Virus record (IMG/VR): IMGVR_UViG_3300003321_000852
Coordinates: 1 to 27,081 of that record
Direction: 5' to 3' (one strand)
DNA length: 27,081 nt
Source of the DNA: a virus
A program made the translations under genes and the position numbers. Shown piece by piece: positions 6,712 to 14,203 of this stretch (the stretch's first letter is position 1; each line of letters begins with the position of its first letter). The notes beneath the pieces are model-generated. The model made no database searches, was not told where the DNA came from, and worked only from the letters and a program-made list of their open reading frames with translations.

Positions 6712-7302
6712 CTACGCCGTTTCGTCCGGCGTGGTGTTCTCGTCGTACTGCGAACTGGGGATCCCGCGGCCGCGCACGTCTTCGGCCACCTCGGCGATCT
6801 TCTCGGCCCCCCATTTGCCCTCGTGCGTCAGCTCGGGCGGCAGAGTCATGAACTCCGTGCCCTGCTTCTTCCTGAGGGTGTCGTTGAGCTTCTGCACGTT
6901 CTCGGTCAGCTCGTTCGGCAGCATCGCGACGGCGTTGAACGACTCGTCGATCTGCTCCGGAAACCCATGCCGGTCGCCCTCGAACTTCGTGAACGTGGCG
7001 CCGAACACGTCCTCGGGGAACACGTGCACCTCGTCCTCGAGCACCACGAGCCAATCGCCGAGATTCAGCGTCCGCTCGACGAAGCCGCTCTCGCGCTTGA
7101 CGTTGTAGCGCTGCAGCAGAGCCGCGAGCCAGCGATAGTTCGGGTGGGCCGAGCCGACCTCACAGCCGAACTCGATCGCCATGGCGCCGATGGTCTCGCG
7201 GGTCACCTGGATCGCGATGGTCTGGAGGTTCTGCGGGACGTAGACCACCTGCTGGCACGGCAACCGCACGAGGTGAATCGGAGTGACGACCTGCTTCTTC
7301 AT
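6712..7302 (-). CDS. PGDYG-type conserved phage protein, 196 aa
   Basis: The central part has the pattern of PGDYG-family phage proteins: a first strand (TIAIQVTRETIGAMAIEFG), then ERTLNLGDWLVVLEDEVHVF with the GD-W core at residues 82-84, and PEDVFGATF. These small beta-rich proteins are common in phages and have no assigned reaction. The C-terminal 90 residues are polar and acidic. The ATG at 7302 follows GAGGTG and lies just behind the upstream stop at 7305. The frame is open much further upstream but that part is an arginine-rich shadow of the neighbouring gene. It is the last of three related genes in a row. Confidence 0.7.
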   Translation of the reverse strand: MKKQVVTPIHLVRLPCQQVVYVPQNLQTIAIQVTRETIGAMAIEFGCEVGSAHPNYRWLAALLQRYNVKRESGFVERTLNLGDWLVVLEDEVHVFPEDVFGATFTKFEGDRHGFPEQIDESFNAVAMLPNELTENVQKLNDTLRKKQGTEFMTLPPELTHEGKWGAEKIAEVAEDVRGRGIPSSQYDENTTPDETA

Positions 7303-7304
7303 GA

Positions 7305-7781
7305 TCACACCTCGCATTCCGTGTTGTGGGACTCGAGCTCCCGATGAGCGATGGTCAGGGCCTGGTTGACGGCGTCGTTGACCCGAGTGCTCAGGGTGCT
7401 CTCGTGGTTCGGAATCGCCCCCGCCGGCAGGATGTGGCCGTACAGCTCGAAACCGGCGTCCTCGATCATCTTCAGGACGTCCTGGATCGTCAGCTGCTGC
7501 TTCGGCACGAACGTGCGGTCGAACTGGTCCGGCTTGTAGATCCGGAACTTCTTGTTCATCTTGACCACCCAGAAGTTCAGGTAGCCCAGGTAGTAGTTCG
7601 CGTGATCGACGCCGGAGCCCTTGAGGCTGATCGTCGGCAGAAGGGCCGTGGTGTTCACCATCCGCACGGGGCGCTGCTCGATCGTGGCGCCGCACCACTG
7701 GGCGACCTCGTCGATGTTCTCGAGCGTGATCTGCACGGCTTCGACGTCGAAACCCCGTCGAAGGTAGGTCTGGATATCCAT
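7305..7781 (-). CDS. PGDYG-related phage protein, 158 aa
   Basis: The first 90 residues follow the family layout: FDVEAVQITLENIDEVAQWCG, a hydrophobic strand with TISLKG, then FWVVKMNKKFRIYKPDQFDRTF. The usual GD of the core loop is replaced (YLGYLNFWVV), so the loop has diverged. The C-terminal 65 residues, ending near ESHNTECEV, are helical and polar. The ATG at 7781 has AGCAGGAACG before it. It shares the ExxxWCG segment with the 73-residue protein encoded just upstream, which points to local duplication. Function unknown. Confidence 0.7.
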   Translation of the reverse strand: MDIQTYLRRGFDVEAVQITLENIDEVAQWCGATIEQRPVRMVNTTALLPTISLKGSGVDHANYYLGYLNFWVVKMNKKFRIYKPDQFDRTFVPKQQLTIQDVLKMIEDAGFELYGHILPAGAIPNHESTLSTRVNDAVNQALTIAHRELESHNTECEV

Positions 7782-7792
7782 CGTTCCTGCTT

Positions 7793-8014
7793 TCAGTCCT
7801 GGAGCAGCTGTCGATCGATTCGGAAAGTACCGTCGGGATTCTTGATGATCACATCGCCGAGCTGAGCGCGCTCGACCTCCGTCCCCACAGGGACGTTGAC
7901 CGCGGGGTAGGTCGCCGACTCGTCCAGCGCGTCATGCTGAACAACCCGGCGACCTCCACACCACTCCGCGATCTCTTCCGCATTGCTGCGCGTCAGAGTA
8001 CGGGCATCGATCAT
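7793..8014 (-). CDS. Minimal PGDYG-type protein, 73 aa
   Basis: This short protein is close to a bare PGDYG domain: SNAEEIAEWCGGRRV, a PAVNVPVG strand, then QLGDVIIKNPDGTFRID with the GD core at residues 53-54. The ATG at 8014 overlaps the stop of the ssDNA-binding-like gene as ATGA, so it is translationally coupled to it. The longer reading in this frame is a shadow of that gene. Its role is unknown; family members occur near DNA metabolism genes and tail genes of many phages. Confidence 0.7.
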   Translation of the reverse strand: MIDARTLTRSNAEEIAEWCGGRRVVQHDALDESATYPAVNVPVGTEVERAQLGDVIIKNPDGTFRIDRQLLQD

Positions 8015-8568
8015 GTCAGCTCGTACTCGCCATCGATGTAGTCCGGAGCCGCTTCCAGCTCGGGACGACGGCTCGGTGCTTCGAGAGCCTTGTTGTTTTC
8101 GACGTACGCGGTCCACTTCTGGTCGAGGTAGTCCTCGACGATCTTGATGTACAGCGAGTTCAGGTACGCCTTGATGCCCGACTTGCCGTTCACCGACCAC
8201 TGAGACGGATTGAGTGAGACATCCGCGGTCTCGACGTCCACCCAGTCCAGAAGCTCGACCTGCTCTTCGGGAACGTACGAGATTCCCCGTGTGGTGACCA
8301 GCGCGATCTTGGGCGGACGGACGCGATACGACACCGCCACTGGCAGATACGGCGTCGGCTCGTCGCCCTCGTCCCGCGGCTTGAGGTACTTGATGTTCCA
8401 GCCCTCGGCCTTGAGCTTCTCCGCGACCTCGGGCTTCTCGAAGATGATCGCGAAGTTCCGATCACCCTTGCGGTTGTAGACGTCTTCACGGCCCTCGAAG
8501 TTGCGGAAGGCGATCCTGATGCCGTCCACATCTCCCTCGAGCGTGATGTTGGTTCTGTCAGTCGTCAT
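8011..8568 (-). CDS. Probable phage ssDNA-binding protein
   Basis: The 185-residue protein has the shape of a phage single-stranded DNA-binding protein of the T7 gp2.5/Enc34 type: an N-terminal RNFEGRED...NRKGDRNFAII strand pair, GWNIKYLKPRDEGDE, a VSYRVRPPKIALV strand, then VNGKSGIKAYLNSLYIKI and an acidic tail ending DYIDGEYELT. Acidic C-terminal tails recruit replication partners in such proteins. Placement between the helicase-primase-polymerase and the SF2 helicase fits. The match is from remembered family pattern, not a search, so other OB-fold roles remain possible. The ATG at 8568 overlaps the end of a tiny upstream ORF, which probably provides coupling because its own SD is far away. 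Confidence 0.6.
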   Translation of the reverse strand: MTTDRTNITLEGDVDGIRIAFRNFEGREDVYNRKGDRNFAIIFEKPEVAEKLKAEGWNIKYLKPRDEGDEPTPYLPVAVSYRVRPPKIALVTTRGISYVPEEQVELLDWVDVETADVSLNPSQWSVNGKSGIKAYLNSLYIKIVEDYLDQKWTAYVENNKALEAPSRRPELEAAPDYIDGEYELT

Positions 8569-8650
8569 CGGTACCCGCGTTCTTGGCCTCCTCGGCCCAG
8601 ATCTCCTCCGCGAGCCGCTTGGCGTCCTCGGCGTCTTCCGGCGTGGTCAT
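8558..8650 (-). CDS. Tiny acidic ORF, 30 aa
   Basis: An ATG at 8650 preceded by GAGGAG opens a 30-codon frame beginning MTTPEDAEDAKRL and ending in three Asp. It is strongly helical and acidic. It overlaps the start of the SSB-like gene by 11 bases and its ATG overlaps the previous stop as TGATG. It may be a real small protein or a translational coupler that delivers ribosomes to the SSB gene. Confidence 0.5.
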   Translation of the reverse strand: MTTPEDAEDAKRLAEEIWAEEAKNAGTDDD

Positions 8651-8703
8651 CAGTTCACGCTCCTCACGATGGTGTTTCCGTCGTCGAACTCGTCGGTGTT
8701 CAC
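8650..8703 (-). CDS. Possible 17-codon ORF
   Basis: GTG at 8703 overlaps the upstream stop as GTGA and the frame reads VNTDEFDDGNTIVRSVN before a TGA that overlaps the next ATG. The ribosome-binding site is only moderate (GGGTGTGA). The exact overlaps at both ends suggest translation through it, but 17 codons is too little to be sure. Confidence 0.3.
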   Translation of the reverse strand: MNTDEFDDGNTIVRSVN

Positions 8704-9002
8704 TCGATCACACCCTGATAGGTGCCGTGGACCTCGACGAACCTGCCGTCCAGCGCCAACACGCCGACGAACTTCGTGTCCGCGTTAAGGCTCGAGGTCG
8801 TGATGCCCCTCAGAATGATGTAAGGGGGCTTGGGTTCGCTCGGAAGCTCAACGTCGACGACCTTGGGGTCGGTGGTCAACGGCGGGCTCGGCTGGTTGTA
8901 GTTCGGCAGCGTCAGCCCCTTGGCCTGCGCCATGATCGACTTCATCGTCTCGAGCTGGCCGACGATCTTCTCGAGAGCCCGTGCGATGCGCTCCTCACTC
9001 AC
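8700..9002 (-). CDS. Hypothetical protein, 100 aa
   Basis: The first 30 residues (SEERIARALEKIVGQLETMKSI) form an amphipathic helix or short coiled coil; a proline-rich linker follows, and the last 45 residues look like a small beta domain (PYIILRGITTSS, FVGVLALDGRFVEVHG). The GTG at 9002 has AGGAGGAG about six bases before it. It overlaps neighbours at both ends. No family is recognised. Confidence 0.65.
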   Translation of the reverse strand: MSEERIARALEKIVGQLETMKSIMAQAKGLTLPNYNQPSPPLTTDPKVVDVELPSEPKPPYIILRGITTSSLNADTKFVGVLALDGRFVEVHGTYQGVIE

Positions 9003-9111
9003 CGCTGCTCTCCTCCTGCTTCGGCTCCGGCGGCGGGGCCTTCGCGGCGCCCTCGTCGCTGAGCTGCTCGATGTACTCGCGCATCATGTCACTCGGGTCG
9101 GAACCCTTCAT
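8995..9111 (-). CDS. Small acidic protein, 38 aa
   Basis: ATG at 9111 with GGAGGA four to five bases upstream; the product begins MKGSDPSDMMREYIEQL and has a proline-glutamate-rich tail. It overlaps the next gene by eight bases and the previous stop as ATGA. No function is recognised. Confidence 0.5.
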   Translation of the reverse strand: MKGSDPSDMMREYIEQLSDEGAAKAPPPEPKQEESSGE

Positions 9112-9245
9112 TGCTGTCCTCCGTGCTCTCGGTCGAACTTCTCGCGTTCCTGCTGAGCCTTCTCGTCGATCAGCTTCTGGTTGTTCTCGTCCTCGAGCTC
9201 CTTGAGAAGCTTGCGAGCCTCTTCCTGTTCCTTGGGAGTCGGCAC
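9108..9245 (-). CDS. Small helical protein, 45 aa
   Basis: The GTG at 9245 overlaps the stop of the previous ORF as TAGTG. The product, VPTPKEQEEARKLLKELED and onward, is almost wholly charged helix (E, K, Q-rich) and may form a coiled coil. The frame continues upstream but those residues are arginine-rich and look non-coding, so the shorter start is preferred. Confidence 0.5.
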   Translation of the reverse strand: MPTPKEQEEARKLLKELEDENNQKLIDEKAQQEREKFDREHGGQQ

Positions 9246-9340
9246 TACTCTCGCCCCGTCGTGCCGTGGTCCCGCTTGTTGTCCTCGTCGAAACGCCTGC
9301 GCATTTCCTCGATCGTCTCGCCGCCGTCCGGATGTGACAT
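9245..9340 (-). CDS. Small charged protein, 31 aa
   Basis: ATG at 9340 overlaps the upstream stop (TGATG) and reads MSHPDGGETIEEMRRRFDED onward, ending in TAG shared with the next GTG. A GGATGACC stretch stands before it. Short, charged and of unknown role; the paired overlaps are the main support. Confidence 0.45.
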   Translation of the reverse strand: MSHPDGGETIEEMRRRFDEDNKRDHGTTGRE

Positions 9341-9540
9341 CAGTCCAGGTCATCCTTCTCGTAGTTCTCCAGAACACCCTTGATCCTGCTACCGCCCAGC
9401 TCCTCGATCAGCGGGAGACTGGTGATCGTGAGGTCGATCTCCACCTCACCCTTGCTGTTCTTCGTCAGGTGCGCGTAACCGTCGTGGTACGTCGTGTCAC
9501 CGATCTTGCTCTTGAGCTCGACCCGCTTCTCCTTGGCCAT
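9340..9540 (-). CDS. Hypothetical protein, 66 aa
   Basis: The product starts MAKEKRVELKSKIGDTTYHDG and continues through beta-strand-like stretches (EVEIDLTITSLP) to an acidic end. The ATG at 9540 follows GAAGGAACCC, a good ribosome-binding site. It heads the run of tiny overlapping genes that leads to the ssDNA-binding gene. Not recognised. Confidence 0.65.
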   Translation of the reverse strand: MAKEKRVELKSKIGDTTYHDGYAHLTKNSKGEVEIDLTITSLPLIEELGGSRIKGVLENYEKDDLD

Positions 9541-9571
9541 GGGTTCCTTCTCAGTGTCGTAGGGATGCGTC

Positions 9572-9784
9572 TCATCTGGTCGGCCAGACGATCATCGTCC
9601 AGATGTAGCCCAACAAGGTGAGCTTCTTCAACTGCTCCTCGTCGAACGGCAAAACTTCGCCACAGAAGAGTTCCACGTCAAGACCCCCGTGGACATTTCT
9701 GCCGACGATCTTGCCAATCTCGTCGAAGTGGTAATGCCATCTGTCCGCGATGCAAACGAGCCGACCCTTTTTGAATCGGTTCAC
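9572..9784 (-). CDS. Small beta-rich hypothetical protein, 70 aa
   Basis: From the GTG at 9784 the protein reads VNRFKKGRLVCIADRWHYHF and then alternating strands with turns (GKIVGRNVHGGLDVELFCGE), a pattern like a small SH3- or KOW-like barrel. AAGGA lies eight bases before the GTG, and the longer upstream frame is arginine-rich and lacks a ribosome-binding site. Function unknown. Confidence 0.6.
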   Translation of the reverse strand: MNRFKKGRLVCIADRWHYHFDEIGKIVGRNVHGGLDVELFCGEVLPFDEEQLKKLTLLGYIWTMIVWPTR

Positions 9785-9788
9785 GGAA

Positions 9789-9938
9789 TTAGTCCTTCTT
9801 TTCTTTGTCGGCGAATTTCGCCAGCATCTGACCAAGTGTGGTATCCGGTCCGTTGAAGACTATCGCGGCTTCTACAAATTGCTCAGCCACCGCAAGACGA
9901 ATCTTCTGCGGGAGATGTAGCGCGATCCAATAGATCAT
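9789..9938 (-). CDS. Small hypothetical protein, 49 aa
   Basis: The ATG at 9938 overlaps the polymerase stop as ATGA and has GAGGAG eight bases upstream. The product begins MIYWIALHLPQKIRLAVAEQ, with a hydrophobic helix first and a charged tail (ADKEKKD). The tight coupling to the polymerase gene suggests a replication-linked accessory peptide, but this is inference. Confidence 0.6.
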   Translation of the reverse strand: MIYWIALHLPQKIRLAVAEQFVEAAIVFNGPDTTLGQMLAKFADKEKKD

Positions 9939-12900
9939 GCCACGAACTCCTCGTACGAGCCGAACTTCTCGATCTGGGCCTTGGCGTCCAGCGCCAACTT
10001 CTCGAAGTACTCCATGTCGATGTCGAGGTCCAGGCCCTTCGCTCGAGCCATCTCCTCCTCGATCCAGAAGAACCCCTTCGTGCCCGCAACGGCGTATTCC
10101 TTGCCGTCATACACCCTGATCAGAGTCCCCCCAGACCCAGAGGATTCCGTGACTGGAACGAATCTCCCCGTGCGTCCCACGAAATGGGGGCCACTGGGGA
10201 ACTTCAGAACCATGTGGCCCTTGGAGACCTGCTTCGTCTCCGCCAGATCCGTTCTCAGAATCGGTTCCCCGTCGAACAGAGTCTTGAACACGTACGGGAC
10301 CTTGAATTGCGTACCAACGGCCGTCCATTCGACATCATCTCCGTGCTTGCTCTTCGCGATGTACACGGCGTCGTTCACGAGACAGAACTTCTCGTACGTG
10401 TTCTCGTGCTCGAACGTGTAGCCGAACTTCTCGCCGAAGTTGAAGACCATGTCGATGATCTCGTCGTCGGCATCGGCGATCTTGATGGAGTCGGTCTTGA
10501 TGTGGACAACCTGGTAACCGAGCTCCTGCACGTACTTCTTGAGCTCGATCATGAACAGAGCACCGCGCTTGGCCGCGATGTTGTCCTTGTTCCGCTTGTC
10601 CCTGAACGGACTGTCGAACGTCGCCGACGTCAGGCCGTACACGATGTTGATTACGATCTTCAGCGCGTACGACAACGCCGTGGCATTGCCCTCGTCCTCG
10701 AGGTAGGGGGCCAATTTCCCGCCCAGCATCTCCCGGGCCGATGTGTAGTCCCGGTGCTTGATCGCGAGCCGGGCCTCCATCAACGCCTTGAAGTTCTGGG
10801 TGTACCGATCCCCGAACATATTCAAGTGCACGATCGACGTCGGGTGCATCGACGCGATGTCCAGCAGAGCCACGTTCTTGTACATACCCGGTTCGGCGTA
10901 GACGTAGCCGCCCTCACCAACCGTCTCACCCATGTACGTGCTCTTGCCCGCCTCATACACGTAGCCGTCGAATTCCTCCGACAGATCCGTGTAGACGAAG
11001 GAGCTCTGCGGGTTCTTGTCGCCCTCGAAGATGATCTGGGCGGTGTGGTTCGCTGTCGTGTGGTTGACGGTCAGGCCACTGAGCTCCGCCAGGATCTTTC
11101 GCGCCACGAAGTCCTGCGCGCGGTCCTTCCACGTCGCCTTCGTCGCGAAGACATCATTGCAGCAGTAGTCCGCAACGAGCTCGAACTTCTCCGGCGGGAC
11201 CGGCTCGTCCCAAGGCAGATCCAGTTCCTGGTGGGGAACACCGAGCTCGATCTCGAACTTCTTGAGCGACTGCTTCTTGCTCGAGAACTCGTAGATATCC
11301 GCGTACGACAAGTGATACGCCGCCGCGAATGTCGCCCCCGGCCGGTTGGCCATGAGCCGCTTGCTGAGGTCGTACAACTGCTCGTTGCTGTAGCCCAGGT
11401 ATCTGCCGTAGCAGATGTGGTTGTCGTAGTTCCGGTTGAAGAATCCGACCAGCCTGAACTTGAACAGCATCTCCATCTCCGCGGGAGACGGATTGATCAT
11501 GCGCACAATCGTGTCGGAGTCTTCGTAGGACCAGCAAACCACGAAGAGGTTGGGGAAGACTTCGACGTCGAAGAACACGATCGGTGCCTCAACATCGGGC
11601 GCCGGATTGAGCTCAGTACCGATGCTGGGAGGTACGGCCTCACTAGAGAAACGCATACGCTGGACCTGCTGAAGGCAGTACATGGCGTGATTCGAACTGT
11701 TGTTCGCGAATGCGACCAGCTTGGGCTTGAGGTCGGACACGTCGTAGTTGAGACCATTGGCGTACGCGTCGTCGAGGATCTTCTTGATGAAGTCGATCGA
11801 CGGCTTGGTGCCGGGATGAATCTCCTTGCGAAAATTCTGAGCGATGAGTTGTCGCAACCCCGCTTCGCTCTGGATGGTTTTGGTGGGGAGCACGGTCGAC
11901 TTCTCCTTGATGGGAAGACCACTGTTGATGGTTGCGATGGGAACAGTATTGCACTTGGAGAGACGCCGGCGCAGTGCTGACTTCCCCGTGAATACCTTGA
12001 CCTCGATTCCCTCGGAGAAGAGTCGAGAGAGAGTCGTGACATCACCATCATAAAGGTAATGAAGGTGAACACCATTGCCGGACTTAGAGAGCTCAGCGTA
12101 CGTCGGAGGCCACACGGACGCCGCTTGGAGATTGCGTGCAAGGGCCTTGACACCGTTGTCTCCCTTCAAATCGAAATCAATCACAATGTGGTTGTCGGGC
12201 GGCCGAACGTAATGCTCCCGACTGGTATCGATATCAGAGAGCGTGGTGGTTACCTTTGCCCACGACGTCGAAGGAATTCCTTCGTCGGTTGCGTACTGCG
12301 CAGGACAGTCCGCGAGAACCTGGTCGAGAAGAGAAGCCTTCTCCTCGATGACCAGCGAGAAAACGTCATCGTCAGGCGCCGCAGTTTTGAACTCAGCAGC
12401 AGTGAAACCCGAATAATAGTTACGAACAGTAGCTCCATCGACTTCCGCCCTGTCTTTGAATTCGGCGAAGTAATTCCGCAATTCCTCACGGAACTTGTAT
12501 TGGGGTAGTGCTTTGTCAATCCCGGTAGAGCTGCAGTATTCCTTGTACATCTCATAGGCTTGCTTGAGCGTCACGCCATCTTGATATTTGAACACATCGT
12601 ACGACGCCTCGACGAAGTTGAAAATGATGTCCGTCTGGAACATCATCTCCGTCGGTCGGTAATCGTTGTAGTAGTTCTTACCGAGGCTTCGGTAGACGTC
12701 CAGACAATGTTGCGCGATGGCCCCGAGCTCGAAATCGATACGACTCAAAAGCGTATTGTAGAGATTTGCCGGAATTGTCACTCCAGTCGGATGAATATCG
12801 ATCAAGCGGCGAATCAAGCCCGACTTTGCATCGGAGATCTTGACTGCTTTGTTCGATCCCACAAACAAGAGCGCATTCACTCGGCCGGTATAGCTCGGCT

Positions 12901-13669
12901 TGTATTTCTCGTTCATCCTGATGTCTTCGTGGGACACGATAGAATTCAGGAGTGTGTTGTCGTCGATTCTGGAGAGATCCCCATCGTGCTGGATCGCAAC
13001 CAAGGGGTTTGATTTGAAGGCTTCCGTCGCGAAGCTGTTGTTGGATGAACCCAACGCTTTCGCTTCGAATGTCGCTGTATACCCCTCGAAGAGTTTCTGA
13101 AGAATCGAAATGACAGTACCTTTGCCGCTCCCAGGCTTCCCATAGAAGACGAAGAACTTCTGGATCTTCTTCGAATCCCCGGACACTACGGCTCCAATAG
13201 CCCACTCGATTTTCCTCCTCTCTTCGACAGAATACAACGTCCCGACTAGTTCGTCCCATGCAGAATGGTCACCCGCCGTCAACGAATATGGCAGCTTGCG
13301 ACTCACGTAATCCGACCGCTTGACCTCATCATTGGCGAACGTGAGACTTTCGTCCAGCTGTCGCGCGTTGTCCGAGATATTCGCCAGCAATGACCGATAC
13401 GCAATCCACGATTTGCTGCCGAAGTTGCGCATGGTCATGATACTCACATCACCGGGGAGCGTCTTCGCATGTTCCTGCAGCTCCCTGTCCACGATCCGAG
13501 CGACGTCATACTCATCCGTGGACCACAAACCCGCTTCCTCGTCCCAGATGGCATAGAACGCGCGTCCGCGTACCATCAGGTCTTTCGATTTTCCTACAAC
13601 AAAACTGGGGGAGAGAATAAGACCTCCGTCTTTCTTCTCCGTAACATGCATGTTGTAGAAGTCCACCAC
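9935..13669 (-). CDS. Fused D5/SF3 helicase - AEP primase - family B DNA polymerase
   Basis: This 1244-residue protein appears to carry a whole replication engine. Residues 1-160 resemble a D5_N region. SF3 helicase motifs follow: Walker A GKPGSGKGT (177-185), Walker B-like VAIQHDGD (224-231) and LLFVGSNKAVK with RR (267-289); a winged-helix-like segment lies at 365-420. Residues 450-580 look like an AEP primase: VIDFDLK (D498, D500), SKSGNGVHLHY with H535, then IEVKVF. Next come exonuclease motifs DVEVF (D701, E703), NRNYDNH (745-751) and YCCND (D839), and polymerase motifs DIASMHPTSI (937-946), KIVINIVYG (1004-1012) and IKTDS (1057-1061). Motif C has KTD where many family B enzymes have DTD; the catalytic Asp is kept. 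GTG at 13669 or 13666 follows a GGGGGGA ribosome-binding site. The helicase half uses AT-richer codons than the polymerase half. Confidence 0.85.
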   Translation of the reverse strand: MVDFYNMHVTEKKDGGLILSPSFVVGKSKDLMVRGRAFYAIWDEEAGLWSTDEYDVARIVDRELQEHAKTLPGDVSIMTMRNFGSKSWIAYRSLLANISDNARQLDESLTFANDEVKRSDYVSRKLPYSLTAGDHSAWDELVGTLYSVEERRKIEWAIGAVVSGDSKKIQKFFVFYGKPGSGKGTVISILQKLFEGYTATFEAKALGSSNNSFATEAFKSNPLVAIQHDGDLSRIDDNTLLNSIVSHEDIRMNEKYKPSYTGRVNALLFVGSNKAVKISDAKSGLIRRLIDIHPTGVTIPANLYNTLLSRIDFELGAIAQHCLDVYRSLGKNYYNDYRPTEMMFQTDIIFNFVEASYDVFKYQDGVTLKQAYEMYKEYCSSTGIDKALPQYKFREELRNYFAEFKDRAEVDGATVRNYYSGFTAAEFKTAAPDDDVFSLVIEEKASLLDQVLADCPAQYATDEGIPSTSWAKVTTTLSDIDTSREHYVRPPDNHIVIDFDLKGDNGVKALARNLQAASVWPPTYAELSKSGNGVHLHYLYDGDVTTLSRLFSEGIEVKVFTGKSALRRRLSKCNTVPIATINSGLPIKEKSTVLPTKTIQSEAGLRQLIAQNFRKEIHPGTKPSIDFIKKILDDAYANGLNYDVSDLKPKLVAFANNSSNHAMYCLQQVQRMRFSSEAVPPSIGTELNPAPDVEAPIVFFDVEVFPNLFVVCWSYEDSDTIVRMINPSPAEMEMLFKFRLVGFFNRNYDNHICYGRYLGYSNEQLYDLSKRLMANRPGATFAAAYHLSYADIYEFSSKKQSLKKFEIELGVPHQELDLPWDEPVPPEKFELVADYCCNDVFATKATWKDRAQDFVARKILAELSGLTVNHTTANHTAQIIFEGDKNPQSSFVYTDLSEEFDGYVYEAGKSTYMGETVGEGGYVYAEPGMYKNVALLDIASMHPTSIVHLNMFGDRYTQNFKALMEARLAIKHRDYTSAREMLGGKLAPYLEDEGNATALSYALKIVINIVYGLTSATFDSPFRDKRNKDNIAAKRGALFMIELKKYVQELGYQVVHIKTDSIKIADADDEIIDMVFNFGEKFGYTFEHENTYEKFCLVNDAVYIAKSKHGDDVEWTAVGTQFKVPYVFKTLFDGEPILRTDLAETKQVSKGHMVLKFPSGPHFVGRTGRFVPVTESSGSGGTLIRVYDGKEYAVAGTKGFFWIEEEMARAKGLDLDIDMEYFEKLALDAKAQIEKFGSYEEFVA

Positions 13670-13675
13670 TCCCCC

Positions 13676-14203
13676 TTACTCAAGTCCAAGGAGATATGCA
13701 TGCATTTGGTACCACAGTTCGACCGTACGTTGGTCTTTCTGAGCCCGTGGTAGCGGAAACAGCCCGCCTTCGCCGTACCGATTGTACGTGCGATCCATCA
13801 CCATTCTGATGCGATCATCGACATCTTCGGGTGCAAATTTGCTGCGGTCATTGTGACCCAGAAGCCCAAGGTTTCCCAGAAGATGCCAAAACCAGAATTC
13901 GCAGTCACGGCCGTCCTGAAATTCCAGACGGCGTGCGAGTGCGATCAGCATCTCCAGGAATGAACAACCGAGCTCCGCCCAGTTTGTGTCTACACGGACG
14001 CCGAATGAGTTTGCCCATTCGAATCGTAGATCACGCCCGTCTTCTGCTCTGTTGTCATCGCACGGAATATGCCAGATGAACTCCGTCGTGAAGAGCTGTT
14101 TGAGCAGATTCCAGTACGTTCTTGGGCCCTTCCGGATCTTGACGTCCGCTACCAGGCTGTACAGCCATTCAAAGTATTGGTCGTCAAGAGTTCCGGAAGC
14201 CAC
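13676..14203 (-). CDS. Conserved phage protein of unknown function, 175 aa
   Basis: The protein has many aromatic residues (YFEWLYSLV, EFWFWHLLGNLGLLG), and a D-N-R motif, HIPCDDNRAEDGRDLRFEW. I recall proteins of this pattern (Y-W-x-L-L near the start, then DxNRxxDG-LR) in many phages, with no known activity; the conserved acidic and Arg residues could mean an enzyme. The GTG at 14203 overlaps the previous stop by one base (TAGTG). It ends seven bases before the polymerase start, so the two are in one operon. No membrane segment is evident. Confidence 0.7.
   Translation of the reverse strand: MASGTLDDQYFEWLYSLVADVKIRKGPRTYWNLLKQLFTTEFIWHIPCDDNRAEDGRDLRFEWANSFGVRVDTNWAELGCSFLEMLIALARRLEFQDGRDCEFWFWHLLGNLGLLGHNDRSKFAPEDVDDRIRMVMDRTYNRYGEGGLFPLPRAQKDQRTVELWYQMHAYLLGLE

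Noticed and set aside
6712-7698. Long version (328 codons) of the PGDYG-type gene
   Set aside because: The first 130 codons are arginine/proline-rich shadow of the gene at 7305-7781; the ATG at 7302 has a ribosome-binding site and fits the overlap.
9935-11600. Family A DNA polymerase
   Set aside because: Motif A is DIASMHPTSI and motif C is KTDS, which fit family B; the family A VHDE motif is absent.
10184-11980. Plus-strand open frame of 598 codons
   Set aside because: It lies wholly opposite the helicase-primase-polymerase gene, has a Leu/Val/Arg/His-rich composition typical of the antisense of a GC-biased gene, and shows no family motif.
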